A stretch of DNA of 56,778 nucleotides from the NCBI GenBank assembly GCA_900551525.1, contig URWD01000003.1, positions 1-56,778 of the forward strand. The letters run 5' to 3'. Below the pieces are notes generated by a model. That model saw nothing but the letters and a program-made list of their open reading frames with translations, ran no database searches and was not told the origin of the DNA. The stretch comes from an uncultured Mycoplasmatota bacterium. GTDB lineage: Bacteria > Bacillota_I > Bacilli_A > RF39 > UBA660. This document shows, piece after piece, positions 1-8,726 of the stretch (within the stretch, counting starts at the first letter, position 1; each line of letters begins with the position of its first letter). A program made the translations under genes and the position numbers.

Positions 1-670
1 CATAAATAGTTTCTTTTTTATGTATTTCTTCATAAACTTCTTTTAAAAGTTCAAATAATAGAATATGAAGAAGCATTCCACATGTCAGGGATAAAATGAT
101 AATTTCTAAGTTTTTGCTTAAACTTCCAAATATACTAAAGATTAAACCTCCAATAAAACCAGATAAAACAAGTAATATAACGAGTGTTATATTTTTTTTA
201 TTTTTAAGTGATGGAGCTATTTGAAAACCAAATGGCAAATTATGAAGTCCAATTCCTATTAACATTATTAACCCACTTTTTATATTACTTGTGGACACTC
301 CGTATAATGCCATACCTTCGATTATATTATGAAGTAAAAGAGCAATTATTGTTATAAGGCTAACATGTTCCATGTGCTCTATATGTTCTTTTTTCTCTTC
401 ATCGTTTTCATGGTGTTCATGTTCATGATGAGGAAGTAATCTATCAATGAAGATTAATGCAAGTAAACCAATACCTATAAAAATAATTGACCATAAGTTA
501 CTTGCCTCAATTATTTCAGGTACCAAATCAAATGATATGAGTCCAATTATAACCACACAAGCACAGGCAATTGACATTCTAGAAAATGCAACTTTATTAG
601 AAATATATTTATAAACAATTATGCCAATCAAAAAAAATAAACCACTAAAAAGCGTTAATAACAAAGCCAT
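1..670 (-). CDS. ZIP-family divalent metal transporter, C-terminus outside window
   Basis: Partial gene: the start codon is at 670 and the frame runs open off the left edge, giving about 223 residues. The translation is a chain of hydrophobic helices with two ZIP hallmarks: HNIIEGMALYG in one helix and GIGLHNLPFGF in the next, whose His/Asn/Glu residues line the metal site in ZIP (SLC39-like) transporters. Between helices lies a His/Glu-rich loop (LPHHEHEHHENDEE), typical of cytosolic metal-sensing loops in this family. ZIP proteins import Zn2+, Fe2+ or Mn2+; which metal cannot be told here. A GAGGAA ribosome site precedes the ATG, and a -35/-10 pair (TTGATT, 17 bp, TAAAAT) sits just upstream. 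The second motif reads HNLPFG where HNxPEG is common, a small deviation in a metal-site position. Confidence 0.88.
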   Translation of the reverse strand, partial: MALLLTLFSGLFFLIGIIVYKYISNKVAFSRMSIACACVVIIGLISFDLVPEIIEASNLWSIIFIGIGLLALIFIDRLLPHHEHEHHENDEEKKEHIEHMEHVSLITIIALLLHNIIEGMALYGVSTSNIKSGLIMLIGIGLHNLPFGFQIAPSLKNKKNITLVILLVLSGFIGGLIFSIFGSLSKNLEIIILSLTCGMLLHILLFELLKEVYEEIHKKETIY

Positions 671-694
671 ACTTAATTCCTCTTTTCTTTATGT

Positions 695-723
695 ATTTTA
701 CCAAAATTATGGTATTTAATCAA
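695..723 (-). promoter_or_regulatory. Sigma-A-like promoter of the ZIP gene
   Basis: Read on the minus strand: TTGATT at 723-718, a 17-bp spacer, and TAAAAT at 700-695, about 25 bp before the ZIP start codon at 670. Position and spacing fit a housekeeping promoter. Confidence 0.5.
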
Positions 724-843
724 GAATTTTTAGAAATAATAATTTGGCTATTAAAAAAATTCATTTTCTCAGATAAGTAAATAAGTTTTTATTCAGAATG
801 AATTATAAGAAACTCTAAGGCAACATTAGGTTTATGATATCTT

Positions 844-861
844 CATGTTATTAATAACATG
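844..861. repeat. Perfect 18-bp palindrome in intergenic region
   Basis: CATGTTATTAATAACATG is its own reverse complement with no mismatch. It lies between the terminator of the 939-1577 gene and the ZIP promoter, about 120 bp upstream of that promoter. It could be an operator for a dimeric regulator or a chance AT-rich palindrome. No T-run follows, so it is not a terminator. The 671-938 gap holds this palindrome, the ZIP promoter and the terminator at 903-922, and nothing else I recognise. Confidence 0.45.
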
Positions 862-902
862 GTTATGTTAAAACAAATATGGTATATATTTTTTATCACC
901 AA

Positions 903-922
903 TAAAAAAAGGACCGAAGTCC
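903..922 (-). terminator. Rho-independent terminator with UUCG loop
   Basis: On the minus strand GGAC-TTCG-GTCC is followed by seven T. The stem is closed by a stable UUCG tetraloop and sits about 17 bp after the stop codon of the 939-1577 gene. Confidence 0.8.
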
Positions 923-938
923 ATTTTTATTTTCTTAA

Positions 939-1577
939 TTAAGCACAATTAGCTTTATCAAATTTTAATACACCAGTTAAATTTTTACCAGTATTAGTAT
1001 TTTGATCACTATCTAAGTTAATTAGTGTAACTGTAGTTTTCCAAGCTTCTGTAACTGTAGCTCCAGCAGCAGCTGTAATTTTGTGAACATAATTAGTTTC
1101 ACCAGCAGTTGTAGGGATTTTAATTTCACCTTTTTTAGTAGTGATATCCATAGCAGCGATAACAGCTGTTCCTTCTTTAGTTACATCTAATGTTAATTCA
1201 GGTGTACTTTCATCAACAGTATATACAAAATCGTTTGCTGTAATATTTAGAGAAACACTATAGCAAAATTGTAAATCAGCAGCATCTGGTGTTTGTCCTC
1301 CAGCAGCGCCTGGAGCAGTAAATGATACAGTACCATTTGATGAACCAGTAGCATTTCCTTTACCTTGAGCAAATGTTGTTGCATCAGCATAAATATTAAT
1401 TGCTCCATCAATAGCAAAAGATGAATTTCCGGCAGTACCAGTTATAACGTTAACTTGTTTAGAAACTGCGTCTCCTCCTTGTGCAGTGAAGTAAGCGAAT
1501 GTTGCACCTACAACAGCAACTAATAATGTTGCAACTGCGATTACTGTTAATAGGATAGTATTTTTTTTGTTATCCAT
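939..1577 (-). CDS. Secreted protein with SipW/TasA-like signal region
   Basis: 212 residues. The N-terminus is MDNKK, a hydrophobic helix (about 8-27), then GATFAYFTA. The AYF[ST] motif just after the helix is typical of proteins processed by SipW-type signal peptidases, such as TasA and camelysin. The rest is Thr/Ala/Gly-rich, low in aromatics and predicted beta-rich, as in fibre or surface-layer subunits, with Cys near residue 104 and again at 211. An AGGAG site precedes the ATG and a strong terminator follows, so it is probably monocistronic. No SipW peptidase is in this window. The function is unknown; a matrix-fibre or surface subunit is inferred from the signal region only. Confidence 0.6.
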   Translation of the reverse strand: MDNKKNTILLTVIAVATLLVAVVGATFAYFTAQGGDAVSKQVNVITGTAGNSSFAIDGAINIYADATTFAQGKGNATGSSNGTVSFTAPGAAGGQTPDAADLQFCYSVSLNITANDFVYTVDESTPELTLDVTKEGTAVIAAMDITTKKGEIKIPTTAGETNYVHKITAAAGATVTEAWKTTVTLINLDSDQNTNTGKNLTGVLKFDKANCA

Positions 1578-1696
1578 AATTCTTCCTTATCTCCTCTCTA
1601 TCTTAATATTACCATTTTATATTTTAAAAATCAACCCTTAAGTAGAAATTTTTTAAAATTTTTTTCACTTTGTTTTCACATTACATTTTTTAGTAA

Positions 1697-1728
1697 AATT
1701 GAGTTTACAATACAATGTAAACTCAATT
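1697..1728 (-). terminator. 13-bp perfect hairpin downstream of the 1732-2859 gene
   Basis: AATTGAGTTTACA (1697-1709) pairs exactly with TGTAAACTCAATT (1716-1728) around a 6-nt loop. It begins 3 bp after the stop codon on the minus strand. Only a short T stretch follows, so it may act as an mRNA-stabilising hairpin as much as a terminator. Confidence 0.55.
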
Positions 1729-1731
1729 CTA

Positions 1732-2859
1732 TTATAAACTCATTGTGAACGTTTTATTTGTTGTATCAAGTACTATTTTCATTCCTGATATGGAAGTTGT
1801 TCCGCCACCAACAAATTTGTAAGTTGGATAAAGGTTTCCACTTGAAATACTAGCAGCACTACTATAAGTATCAATGTTATTTTTCTTAATTATTTTACTT
1901 ATAGTTGTTCCATAACTATTTGCAACAGTATATATATTGCTTCCACTAAAAGTATTTCCTAAACTTGTTAAACTATTACTTGCTTTTTCTTCAACAGTTA
2001 GATTACCACTATAAACTACATTGTTATATGTTATATCTAAGTTATAAACTCCTGGATAAACGCCAGTTAAGCTAAACGCTCCACTTGATGATGTAGTACT
2101 TGTTACTGAACCATTTTGTAAACTTACTACTGCTCCACTTAAATTGTTTGTGCCATCAGTTATTGTTCCATTTAGGGTATAATTCATTTTGGCATTAACT
2201 ACTTCAGCTACTATTTCAGCATTTACATAAAAGTAAGAGTAACTTGCTGCAGATATTGCTTTATCACTTAACCATAGCTTTATTCTATAAGTTTTTGTAG
2301 AATTAGAGCTGGATGTACTACCTAAAGTATCAAATAAAATACTATATCTATTGTTTCTACTATCAGAATTATCTATTTTATAAATTGGTAAATCAGTTAC
2401 ACTAAGTGGTCCAGCTACTAATGTATCTGCAGTCCCTGCACCATTATATTCATATACAGCAAACCTAACATAATCAAGTGGTGTCAACATATCTGTGTCT
2501 TTATAGCCAGTTCTTGATGTAAAATTTTCTATATCATAGCCAATATTCATAACATAAGTTGAATCTAATGTACCTGTATTTTGAATATAAATGACACTTA
2601 CATCATTTTGATTCATACCTTCGGCATCTGACATTGGTGTTAAACTATTATTTCTTTGAATTGCTGAGGTTTCACTACCATATGAAACTTTTAGTGTACC
2701 TGTTGTAATACTTTGGTTAGTGGTATTAGTTTTAACAGAAAAGAATGATGCATAACTAAATCCAATTGAGGCAATCGTTAAACAAAATACACAAACTGCT
2801 ATAATAAAATTTTTATTTTTAACAAATTTATTAACTTTTTCCCAATTTATTTTCTTCAC
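1732..2859 (-). CDS. Secreted surface protein, SipW/TasA-like N-terminus plus carboxypeptidase-regulatory-like domain
   Basis: 375 residues. A basic N-terminus is followed by a hydrophobic helix (about 17-36) and the segment SYASFFSVKTNTTNQSITTG. The 'YASF' plus 'NxxITTGTL' layout resembles TasA/SipW-dependent secreted proteins. Residues about 225-292 (NYTLNGTITD, LSGAVVSL, GAFSLTGVYPGVYNLDI) form a carboxypeptidase regulatory-like/SpaA-type beta-sandwich, a fold used in bacterial adhesins. The C-terminus has no LPxTG-type signal. It lies just upstream (minus strand) of the 939-1577 gene, with a hairpin between them, and both share the secretion type. Its binding target cannot be told. Confidence 0.6.
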   Translation of the reverse strand: MKKINWEKVNKFVKNKNFIIAVCVFCLTIASIGFSYASFFSVKTNTTNQSITTGTLKVSYGSETSAIQRNNSLTPMSDAEGMNQNDVSVIYIQNTGTLDSTYVMNIGYDIENFTSRTGYKDTDMLTPLDYVRFAVYEYNGAGTADTLVAGPLSVTDLPIYKIDNSDSRNNRYSILFDTLGSTSSSNSTKTYRIKLWLSDKAISAASYSYFYVNAEIVAEVVNAKMNYTLNGTITDGTNNLSGAVVSLQNGSVTSTTSSSGAFSLTGVYPGVYNLDITYNNVVYSGNLTVEEKASNSLTSLGNTFSGSNIYTVANSYGTTISKIIKKNNIDTYSSAASISSGNLYPTYKFVGGGTTSISGMKIVLDTTNKTFTMSL

Positions 2860-2920
2860 TATCTATCACCTAATATTATAATACCACAAAATATTTTCAA
2901 ATAAAAGAAAAAGTTATTTT

Positions 2921-5011
2921 TTATCTAACTTTTGTCTTTTTTGTTTTTAAATATTTATCTAAGCCTCTGAAACCTTGGTTTTCATAATCAAAATCTTTAA
3001 CTAATGAGTAATCCTCAATACCCTTTTTATCTAAATATTCTTTAATCATTTCTTCAGTAATATTATTATAGTTTATTTTAGCTGTAATTCTAGCTAAAAA
3101 CTCTTTACTAAAACTATCTTGATAATTACTTTTACCTTTCATAAATCCTATTTTTTGATTAATCATTGCATTACTTGTCATAAAGATATAAGTATTTTTA
3201 AAATCTATTTTTTCTCCCTTAGAATTGGTTACGTATCCTTCGTCTAAGATTTGTAAAAATAAATTAATAACATTTGGATGAGCTTTCTCAAGTTCATCTA
3301 ATAAAATAATAGAATGCGGATTCATACGTACCTTTTCAAATATATTTTCATCATCATAACCAACATATCCTGCACTAGCACCTATTAATCTAGTTATAGA
3401 CACACTTTCGTTATATTCACTTAAGTCTAGTCTTATTAAAGGTATATCCAGATATTTTGCTATTTCTTTGACAGTTTTAGTTTTACCTACTCCAGTTGAA
3501 CCTGTAAGTAAAATGGATACTGGTAAATCTTCTTCTTTTTGTTTTAGAGCATTTATTATTTCTCTAACCACATTATTTTGGCCAATTATATTATCAAGTA
3601 AATAATTTTCTAAATCCTTAAAGTCATTTTCAATAAATGGTATATTATTTTTTCTTTCTAACATTTCTTTTATATCTTTTGCTGTTATTTTATTTGGTGT
3701 ATTTTCTTCTTTATCTATTTTTTCTTGCAATTTTATTTCCATACTTCGGTATTTTAATGCTTCATCAAAATTATTTTTCTTTACCATATTTTCTTTTTTC
3801 TTAACAATATTAAGTAGTTTATCTTTTAACTTAGAAATATCTTTTTCTTTAGTACTTTCTACTTCTTTCATAGCACATACGCTATCTAATAAATCAATTG
3901 ATTTATCAGGATTAAATCTATCTAAAACATATCTATCTGTTAAAGATACTATATTCTTTATATTTTCTTCAGTTATCTTTATATTATAATGTTTTTCAAA
4001 TGATGGTCTTATCTTTGATAATATGTTTTCTGTTTCTTTAATAGTTGGTTCATTTATTTTTATTATTTCAAATCTTCTTGATAAAGCTTTATCTTTGGCA
4101 ATAAATTTATTGTATTCATTTGTGGTTGTTGCTCCGATTATTTTTACTTTTCCACGTGCTAAATAAGGTTTAAGGATATCACTTGCATTTATTGCTCCTT
4201 CTGCACCACCAGCATTAGCCATCGTATGAATTTCATCAATAAATAATATTATTTCTGGATTTTCTTCAATTTCTTTAATTACTTTATTTAATTTTTCTTC
4301 AAATTCTCCACGATATTTAGTACCTGCAACTAGCGAAGACATTTCAAGTGATACTATTTTTTTATCCTTTAATTTATTTGGAACGTTACCACTTTTAATT
4401 CTTCTTGCAAGTTCTTCAATAATAGCACTTTTCCCTACTCCGGCTGGACCTATTAATAGAGGATTATTTTTATTTTTACGAAGTAATGTTTCTATTATTA
4501 AGTTTAATTCTTTTTCTCTACCTACTAAAATATCATCACTATTTATTTCTGACATATCTTTACCAATATTATATAATTCTAGCTTAGTATTACCTTTTTT
4601 ATGTTTCTTTTTTATTTCATCATAAAGTTTATCAATATCAATACCCATGCTAATTATAATTCTAATAGCTATACCTTCTCCTTCTTCTAAAATTGCTTCT
4701 AGAAGATGCATTGGTTCTATCATTTTATTTTTAGATATTTCATCTGCTGTTTTTATTACTCTTTTTAAAAGTGGTGTGTAAATACAAGTACATTTTTTAT
4801 TTTCACTTGTTCCCACGACTAAAAGAAGTTCATCTAAAAACTCATCATATGTTAAATCGTATTTTAATAATATTTTCTTTATTTTATCATCATTATTTAT
4901 CAAACTTAATAATAAATGTTCTGTTCCTATATAAGGATGATTTAAATCAATTGCTATTTTTTCTGCATCTTTAAATATTCTTTTTACTTCTAAACTATAA
5001 TTATTGTACAT
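2921..5011 (-). CDS. clpC: ClpC-like AAA+ unfoldase with shortened C-terminus
   Basis: 696 residues. Order: a Clp N-domain (about 1-140, starting at NYSLEVKRIFKDAEKIA), the first AAA+ module with Walker A GPAGVGKS (188-195) and Walker B IILFIDE (254-260), a ClpC-type middle domain (about 390-435), and the second AAA+ module with GSTGVGKT (504-511) and SIILLDE (567-573). KIGF at 620-623 matches the [LIV]GF loop by which Clp ATPases dock on ClpP, so it probably unfolds substrates for ClpP. ClpC proteins are usually about 810 residues; here the C-terminal small domain is compressed, with QGFRGLDKYL replacing the usual sensor-2 G-A-R-x-L-R. A GGAGG site sits before the ATG. The 5056-5730 gene lies 44 bp upstream on the same strand; ctsR, mcsA and mcsB are absent. 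Confidence 0.85.
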   Translation of the reverse strand: MYNNYSLEVKRIFKDAEKIAIDLNHPYIGTEHLLLSLINNDDKIKKILLKYDLTYDEFLDELLLVVGTSENKKCTCIYTPLLKRVIKTADEISKNKMIEPMHLLEAILEEGEGIAIRIIISMGIDIDKLYDEIKKKHKKGNTKLELYNIGKDMSEINSDDILVGREKELNLIIETLLRKNKNNPLLIGPAGVGKSAIIEELARRIKSGNVPNKLKDKKIVSLEMSSLVAGTKYRGEFEEKLNKVIKEIEENPEIILFIDEIHTMANAGGAEGAINASDILKPYLARGKVKIIGATTTNEYNKFIAKDKALSRRFEIIKINEPTIKETENILSKIRPSFEKHYNIKITEENIKNIVSLTDRYVLDRFNPDKSIDLLDSVCAMKEVESTKEKDISKLKDKLLNIVKKKENMVKKNNFDEALKYRSMEIKLQEKIDKEENTPNKITAKDIKEMLERKNNIPFIENDFKDLENYLLDNIIGQNNVVREIINALKQKEEDLPVSILLTGSTGVGKTKTVKEIAKYLDIPLIRLDLSEYNESVSITRLIGASAGYVGYDDENIFEKVRMNPHSIILLDELEKAHPNVINLFLQILDEGYVTNSKGEKIDFKNTYIFMTSNAMINQKIGFMKGKSNYQDSFSKEFLARITAKINYNNITEEMIKEYLDKKGIEDYSLVKDFDYENQGFRGLDKYLKTKKTKVR

Positions 5012-5055
5012 AGAAGCCTCCCTTTTATAATTCTATGTACGTTATGGTAAAAATT

Positions 5056-5730
5056 TTATTGTTTTATACAAGTTTGGTTATTTTCTCCGATTATTTTCAT
5101 ACTTGTTGGATATCTATTTAATATAGCAAAAGTTTCTATAAATTTAAAATTAGATAAAAGTCTTAATATATAATTTAAATCACTTTTTAACATATCATGA
5201 TTAATAGTAAATTCATAACTTCTATTTATGTTTTTGCTCTTGTATGTTACTTTTATCCACATATGCTTAAGGGGATATTTTTCAGAAATAAGTCTTGTTT
5301 TCTTATCATCCTTATTTATAGTTATATTTAATTCATAAGATATTTCTTCTTTGTCTTTACATATATTTGTCATTCTTTTTTCATAAATGTTTTCTTCATC
5401 TTCAAACACTTCGTAATTATCTAAAGAAATTTTGTTTTTGAGAAAATGGACTACAATTGGTGTTTCTTTAGAATATATTTCAACTTCATCATGTTCTAAA
5501 CTTTCCATACTTGGATTAATTATTATTCTTGTATCACTTAGAGAAAATAACCTTTCTATTTCCTTTAGTATATTGTCATTTACAATGTTATTATTTAATC
5601 CAATTATTTCTAAGTAGTTTATAGGAGTTATCCCTAGCTTATTTAAGGCATCACTTAAACTAATGCTTTCTTTATCGCATTTTCTATTAATTCTTGAAAT
5701 GATTGTTTTAACTTTTCTAATATCTTCCAT
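5056..5730 (-). CDS. Unknown protein upstream of clpC-like gene
   Basis: 224 residues that I do not recognise. There is no signal peptide and no membrane helix; the protein is charged and looks cytosolic. The first 65 residues are helical with a hint of a helix-turn-helix (ISLSDALNKLGITPINYLEIIGL), and the rest is mixed beta-rich sequence. No Shine-Dalgarno is visible. Instead TATACT ends 6 nt before the ATG, which would suit a leaderless transcript if it works as a -10, though no good -35 is present. It is probably co-transcribed with the clpC-like gene 44 bp downstream. It is not recognisably CtsR, the usual upstream regulator. Confidence 0.5.
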   Translation of the reverse strand: MEDIRKVKTIISRINRKCDKESISLSDALNKLGITPINYLEIIGLNNNIVNDNILKEIERLFSLSDTRIIINPSMESLEHDEVEIYSKETPIVVHFLKNKISLDNYEVFEDEENIYEKRMTNICKDKEEISYELNITINKDDKKTRLISEKYPLKHMWIKVTYKSKNINRSYEFTINHDMLKSDLNYILRLLSNFKFIETFAILNRYPTSMKIIGENNQTCIKQ

Positions 5731-5756
5731 AATTTTAGTATACTACATTTTTAAAA

Positions 5757-5782
5757 GAAAAAAAACTATAAATTCTATAGTT
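5757..5782 (-). terminator. Terminator of the Rpn-like remnant
   Basis: On the minus strand AACTATA (5782-5776) pairs with TATAGTT (5770-5764) and is followed by eight T. The hairpin overlaps the stop codon at 5781. Confidence 0.65.
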
Positions 5783-6035
5783 ATTTTTTCAAGTCTTTGA
5801 TTTGTTTTGCAGATAATCCAGTTATTTTGGCAATGGTATTAACATCAATATTTTCTTTAAGCATTTTAATTGCTGTTTGCATATTATTTTGTTCTATACC
5901 TTGGGCTTCGCCAAGTTCATAATAAGATTGTTTTAATAGTTCTTCACGATTATAAGGTAAAGCAGCATCAAAACTCAATGTTAATTTCTTAGCTTCATCA
6001 ATTATTTTATCCATAAACACATATCCATTACACAC
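5781..6035 (-). pseudogene. C-terminal remnant of an Rpn/PD-(D/E)XK nuclease-family transposase-like protein
   Basis: Only 84 residues from a GTG codon; the same frame extends upstream for about 18 more residues to an in-frame TGA and no further. The end (AIKMLKENIDVNTIAKITGLSAKQIKDL) and the preceding YYELGEAQGIEQ match the C-terminal tail of Rpn-family recombination-promoting nucleases, which normally have about 200 more residues carrying the PD-(D/E)XK catalytic core. That core is missing. No ribosome site is seen. I read it as a decayed fragment. The helix-turn-helix-like tail alone could still be translated, but there is no positive evidence. Confidence 0.6.
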
Positions 6036-6100
6036 ACTATCTAATTCTTCTTGATATAAGTTTAACTTATATTCATTAATTTTTCAAGATTAATCTAACT

Positions 6101-6124
6101 AAAAAAGAGCTCATTTCTGAACTC
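6101..6124 (-). terminator. Terminator of the permease gene
   Basis: On the minus strand GAGTTC pairs with GAGCTC (one G-U) around a 6-nt loop and six T follow. It starts 1 bp after the stop codon at 6125. Confidence 0.65.
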
Positions 6125-7729
6125 TTAGATATAAGTTACTACTGTAAATAATACAAGTAATATAATGATCATACCAACTACATATAACCAAATATATTTG
6201 AACCAATCTTTGTAACTTACTTTCATCATTGAAAGACCTAGTACTAACATGGCACTTATTGGTACGAATATTTGAACAATACCATACATTGATGTAAATA
6301 TTGTATGAACAATTTCAATATTATCAGCATAAACAGAAGTTAGGAAACTTCCAATTGTATAAGCAACATATCCAAAATCACTATGGAATATTGAAGTTAT
6401 AAATGCTACTATTGAAGTTAAATATGGATTAAATCCTTCAACAAGATTTAGAATCCAATTAAATACGGAATTAAGTGGTGAACCAGAAATATAACTTGCT
6501 GCAAAAATTAGATTTGCAAATATCAAGAATAATAATGGTTTAAACATTTTCTTAGTTCCTTCATAGAAACTTTCAACATATTCATCAAAACTCATCTTAT
6601 ACAAGAATGCTAATAATGCACTTACAATAAGTAGAACTATTAAAATGTTAAATACATATTGGAAACTACCTAATGCATTTGCATTAGCACCAAGAATGTA
6701 TTGAATTATATAAAATTCACTACCAGCTTCTAGTCCAGTTAACCATTCATGGAATTTGTCAAAGATTTCAATTCCAAAAATAGTATTCCAATTAATGTAA
6801 CCAAGTATTGTAATTATAACTGAAATTGCTAAAACTATGATGGCAGGTAACATTTTTGTTTTACCTTTGTTAGATGCTTTTTCTACTTCAAATATATCAT
6901 TTTCTTTATTAGCATTTTTTGCATTTTTCTTCATATCATCAGATATTTTGCGAACACGCATTACAATGAAGAAATTATATAGAACAATAGCAACTGCAGC
7001 AATCATATAACGATAATTTAAGCCAAGTTTAACATCTTGAGCTAAATAATTATTAAATGCTGCTAGACTATCAGTTCCATAAGTACAACCTAGAATACCA
7101 ACTAAAGCACTACCAAATGTTATAACAAATACAGTTAATTTGTCCATACCCATTTTTGATAAAATTGTAACAAAGAATGGGATGAATAATAAAACTATAA
7201 GTGTTTGTGAGAATAATGAAGTAAATACAAATAGTATTACACTTATTATTACACTAGTAACAATTGGATGTTTACCAAATTTTTCTGCTAAACTGTCAGT
7301 TAATTTTTGATATCCACTAATGTGAGATAATACTCCATAGAAACCACATACAACAAGTAGTAATGGAATTTTATCCATCATGAAATATACTGAATAATAT
7401 AGCATAAAACCAATATCAGTTAGCCCTATACGAGTAAAGTCCTTATCAACAAAATCAGAACCTTGGAACATACCACTTGTAAATAACCATGAAGCAATTA
7501 TTCCTGCTATTACAAGAACTAAAATACTTTTTGCTAGTGTATGTTTTTCACTTTTAAGAGCAATCATCATGCTTCCAACTATAAATAGAACCATTCCAAT
7601 AACTTTTAATATCATATCTGGATTAGTTCCTTCAACAAATGCTGCAACTATAAATAATATAAACGCAACAATGTCCATTAAAGCACCTATACATCTTAAT
7701 ACGCCTTGTTTTTCAAATATTTTTTTCAT
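6125..7729 (-). CDS. Polytopic ion/organic-acid permease, YfcC/NhaC-like superfamily
   Basis: 534 residues, with about 12 hydrophobic helices and a basic cytosolic loop near 255-280 (MRVRKISDDMKKNAKNAN). The central segment (FVFTSLFSQTLIVLLFIPFF) and the closing segment (MMKVSYKDWFKYIW before a final helix) resemble YfcC, DcuC and NhaC-type secondary carriers of the ion transporter superfamily. Substrate and coupling ion cannot be read from sequence; arginine/ornithine, dicarboxylates and Na+/H+ exchange are all known in relatives. A GGAGGT site precedes the ATG and a terminator follows at once, so it is probably a single-gene unit. Confidence 0.5.
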   Translation of the reverse strand: MKKIFEKQGVLRCIGALMDIVAFILFIVAAFVEGTNPDMILKVIGMVLFIVGSMMIALKSEKHTLAKSILVLVIAGIIASWLFTSGMFQGSDFVDKDFTRIGLTDIGFMLYYSVYFMMDKIPLLLVVCGFYGVLSHISGYQKLTDSLAEKFGKHPIVTSVIISVILFVFTSLFSQTLIVLLFIPFFVTILSKMGMDKLTVFVITFGSALVGILGCTYGTDSLAAFNNYLAQDVKLGLNYRYMIAAVAIVLYNFFIVMRVRKISDDMKKNAKNANKENDIFEVEKASNKGKTKMLPAIIVLAISVIITILGYINWNTIFGIEIFDKFHEWLTGLEAGSEFYIIQYILGANANALGSFQYVFNILIVLLIVSALLAFLYKMSFDEYVESFYEGTKKMFKPLLFLIFANLIFAASYISGSPLNSVFNWILNLVEGFNPYLTSIVAFITSIFHSDFGYVAYTIGSFLTSVYADNIEIVHTIFTSMYGIVQIFVPISAMLVLGLSMMKVSYKDWFKYIWLYVVGMIIILLVLFTVVTYI

Positions 7730-7773
7730 TCTCTACCTCCTTACCTATGATTATAACACCCAAATAAAAGAAA

Positions 7774-7795
7774 AAAAAGTATTTTCATACTTTTT
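7774..7795. terminator. Short terminator hairpin after the 7806-8711 gene
   Basis: AAAAAGTAT / ATACTTTTT stem with a TTTC loop, flanked by A-runs and T-runs so that it can work in either direction. It lies 11 bp after the stop codon of the minus-strand gene. Confidence 0.6.
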
Positions 7796-7805
7796 TCACA
7801 TAAAA

Positions 7806-8711
7806 TTATCTGCCAAAACTTAAAAATTGAGGAATATCTTTATCGTTGTCATAACTATTTATGGCTTCATATAGTAAATCATACGCTATTTTTTGACCTA
7901 CGTTTTTCTTTAACATTTCCAATAAAAATTCAAATTTTTGCTTAACTAAATTTCCATAATTCTTAGAAACTATAACAAATGAAGCTCTCATTAAGCAACT
8001 ATTAAATATTGCTTCATGGTATTTATCAGGGGTATAAAATACATTGTTATCTAACTCTACTAATTTATCGGCAAGAACAGGAAAGAAATTACTTACTTCT
8101 GTTGTCTTTATCATTTCACTTAAAAATTTTTCTGAATCATCTATTAAAAGTAAACCATTTTCCATGTATGGATGAGGATTAATTTCAAAATTATCTCTTA
8201 TAAGTTCTTTTTCAATACTTCTCATACTAAGTGCCATTTGATACTTAATTTTTGTTTTTTCTTTTTTATCACTAATATGATTATTTATATCAAAAATAGC
8301 TAAAGCCAATTTTATTATATCATTATAAATTGAAGTTACATACAAAGCACTAGGAAAATCTTCACCATTTAATATTTGTGATATTCTAATTTGGTGTAAA
8401 TCATTGGACATTCTTGCTTTCTTAATATCACATTCCTTACAGGAAAAATTTATATTAATTCCTGCTTTAGTTTCAAATTTATTTTCTATGTAACTTATTA
8501 TTTCTTCAAGATCACCAGATACTTTAAATCTTTCTAAAATATTTTCTTCAATAGTAATACAACTTTTTAAATTTTCTAATTCTTCCTTATACTCTTTACT
8601 TTCTTTTGAATTTTTAAATTCTAATTCTGTTAATTTTCTATAACTTACATTTATACTATTAATTATATTTCCAAACATTTCAATGTCATTTAATGCTCCA
8701 TTTTTTAACAT
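7806..8711 (-). CDS. Unknown cytosolic protein, paralogue of the next gene upstream
   Basis: 301 residues, helical and charged, with no signal or membrane segment. It is clearly related to the 8727-9707 product: both share L[ST]ELE[FM]K..K, LKSC.xIE, [HY]QIRI, IKYxxALxxxxxEKEL...NFEI, and a C-terminal VP/IP...S ending. Extra cysteines occur near 90-97 (SCKECDIKK), a CxxC not seen in the partner. The gap to the upstream paralogue is 15 bp, so the two are one transcript. I do not recognise the family. The repeated helix pairs would suit a protein-protein interaction scaffold, which is only a guess. Confidence 0.55.
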   Translation of the reverse strand: MLKNGALNDIEMFGNIINSINVSYRKLTELEFKNSKESKEYKEELENLKSCITIEENILERFKVSGDLEEIISYIENKFETKAGININFSCKECDIKKARMSNDLHQIRISQILNGEDFPSALYVTSIYNDIIKLALAIFDINNHISDKKEKTKIKYQMALSMRSIEKELIRDNFEINPHPYMENGLLLIDDSEKFLSEMIKTTEVSNFFPVLADKLVELDNNVFYTPDKYHEAIFNSCLMRASFVIVSKNYGNLVKQKFEFLLEMLKKNVGQKIAYDLLYEAINSYDNDKDIPQFLSFGR

Positions 8712-8726
8712 ATATATTCTCCCTTT

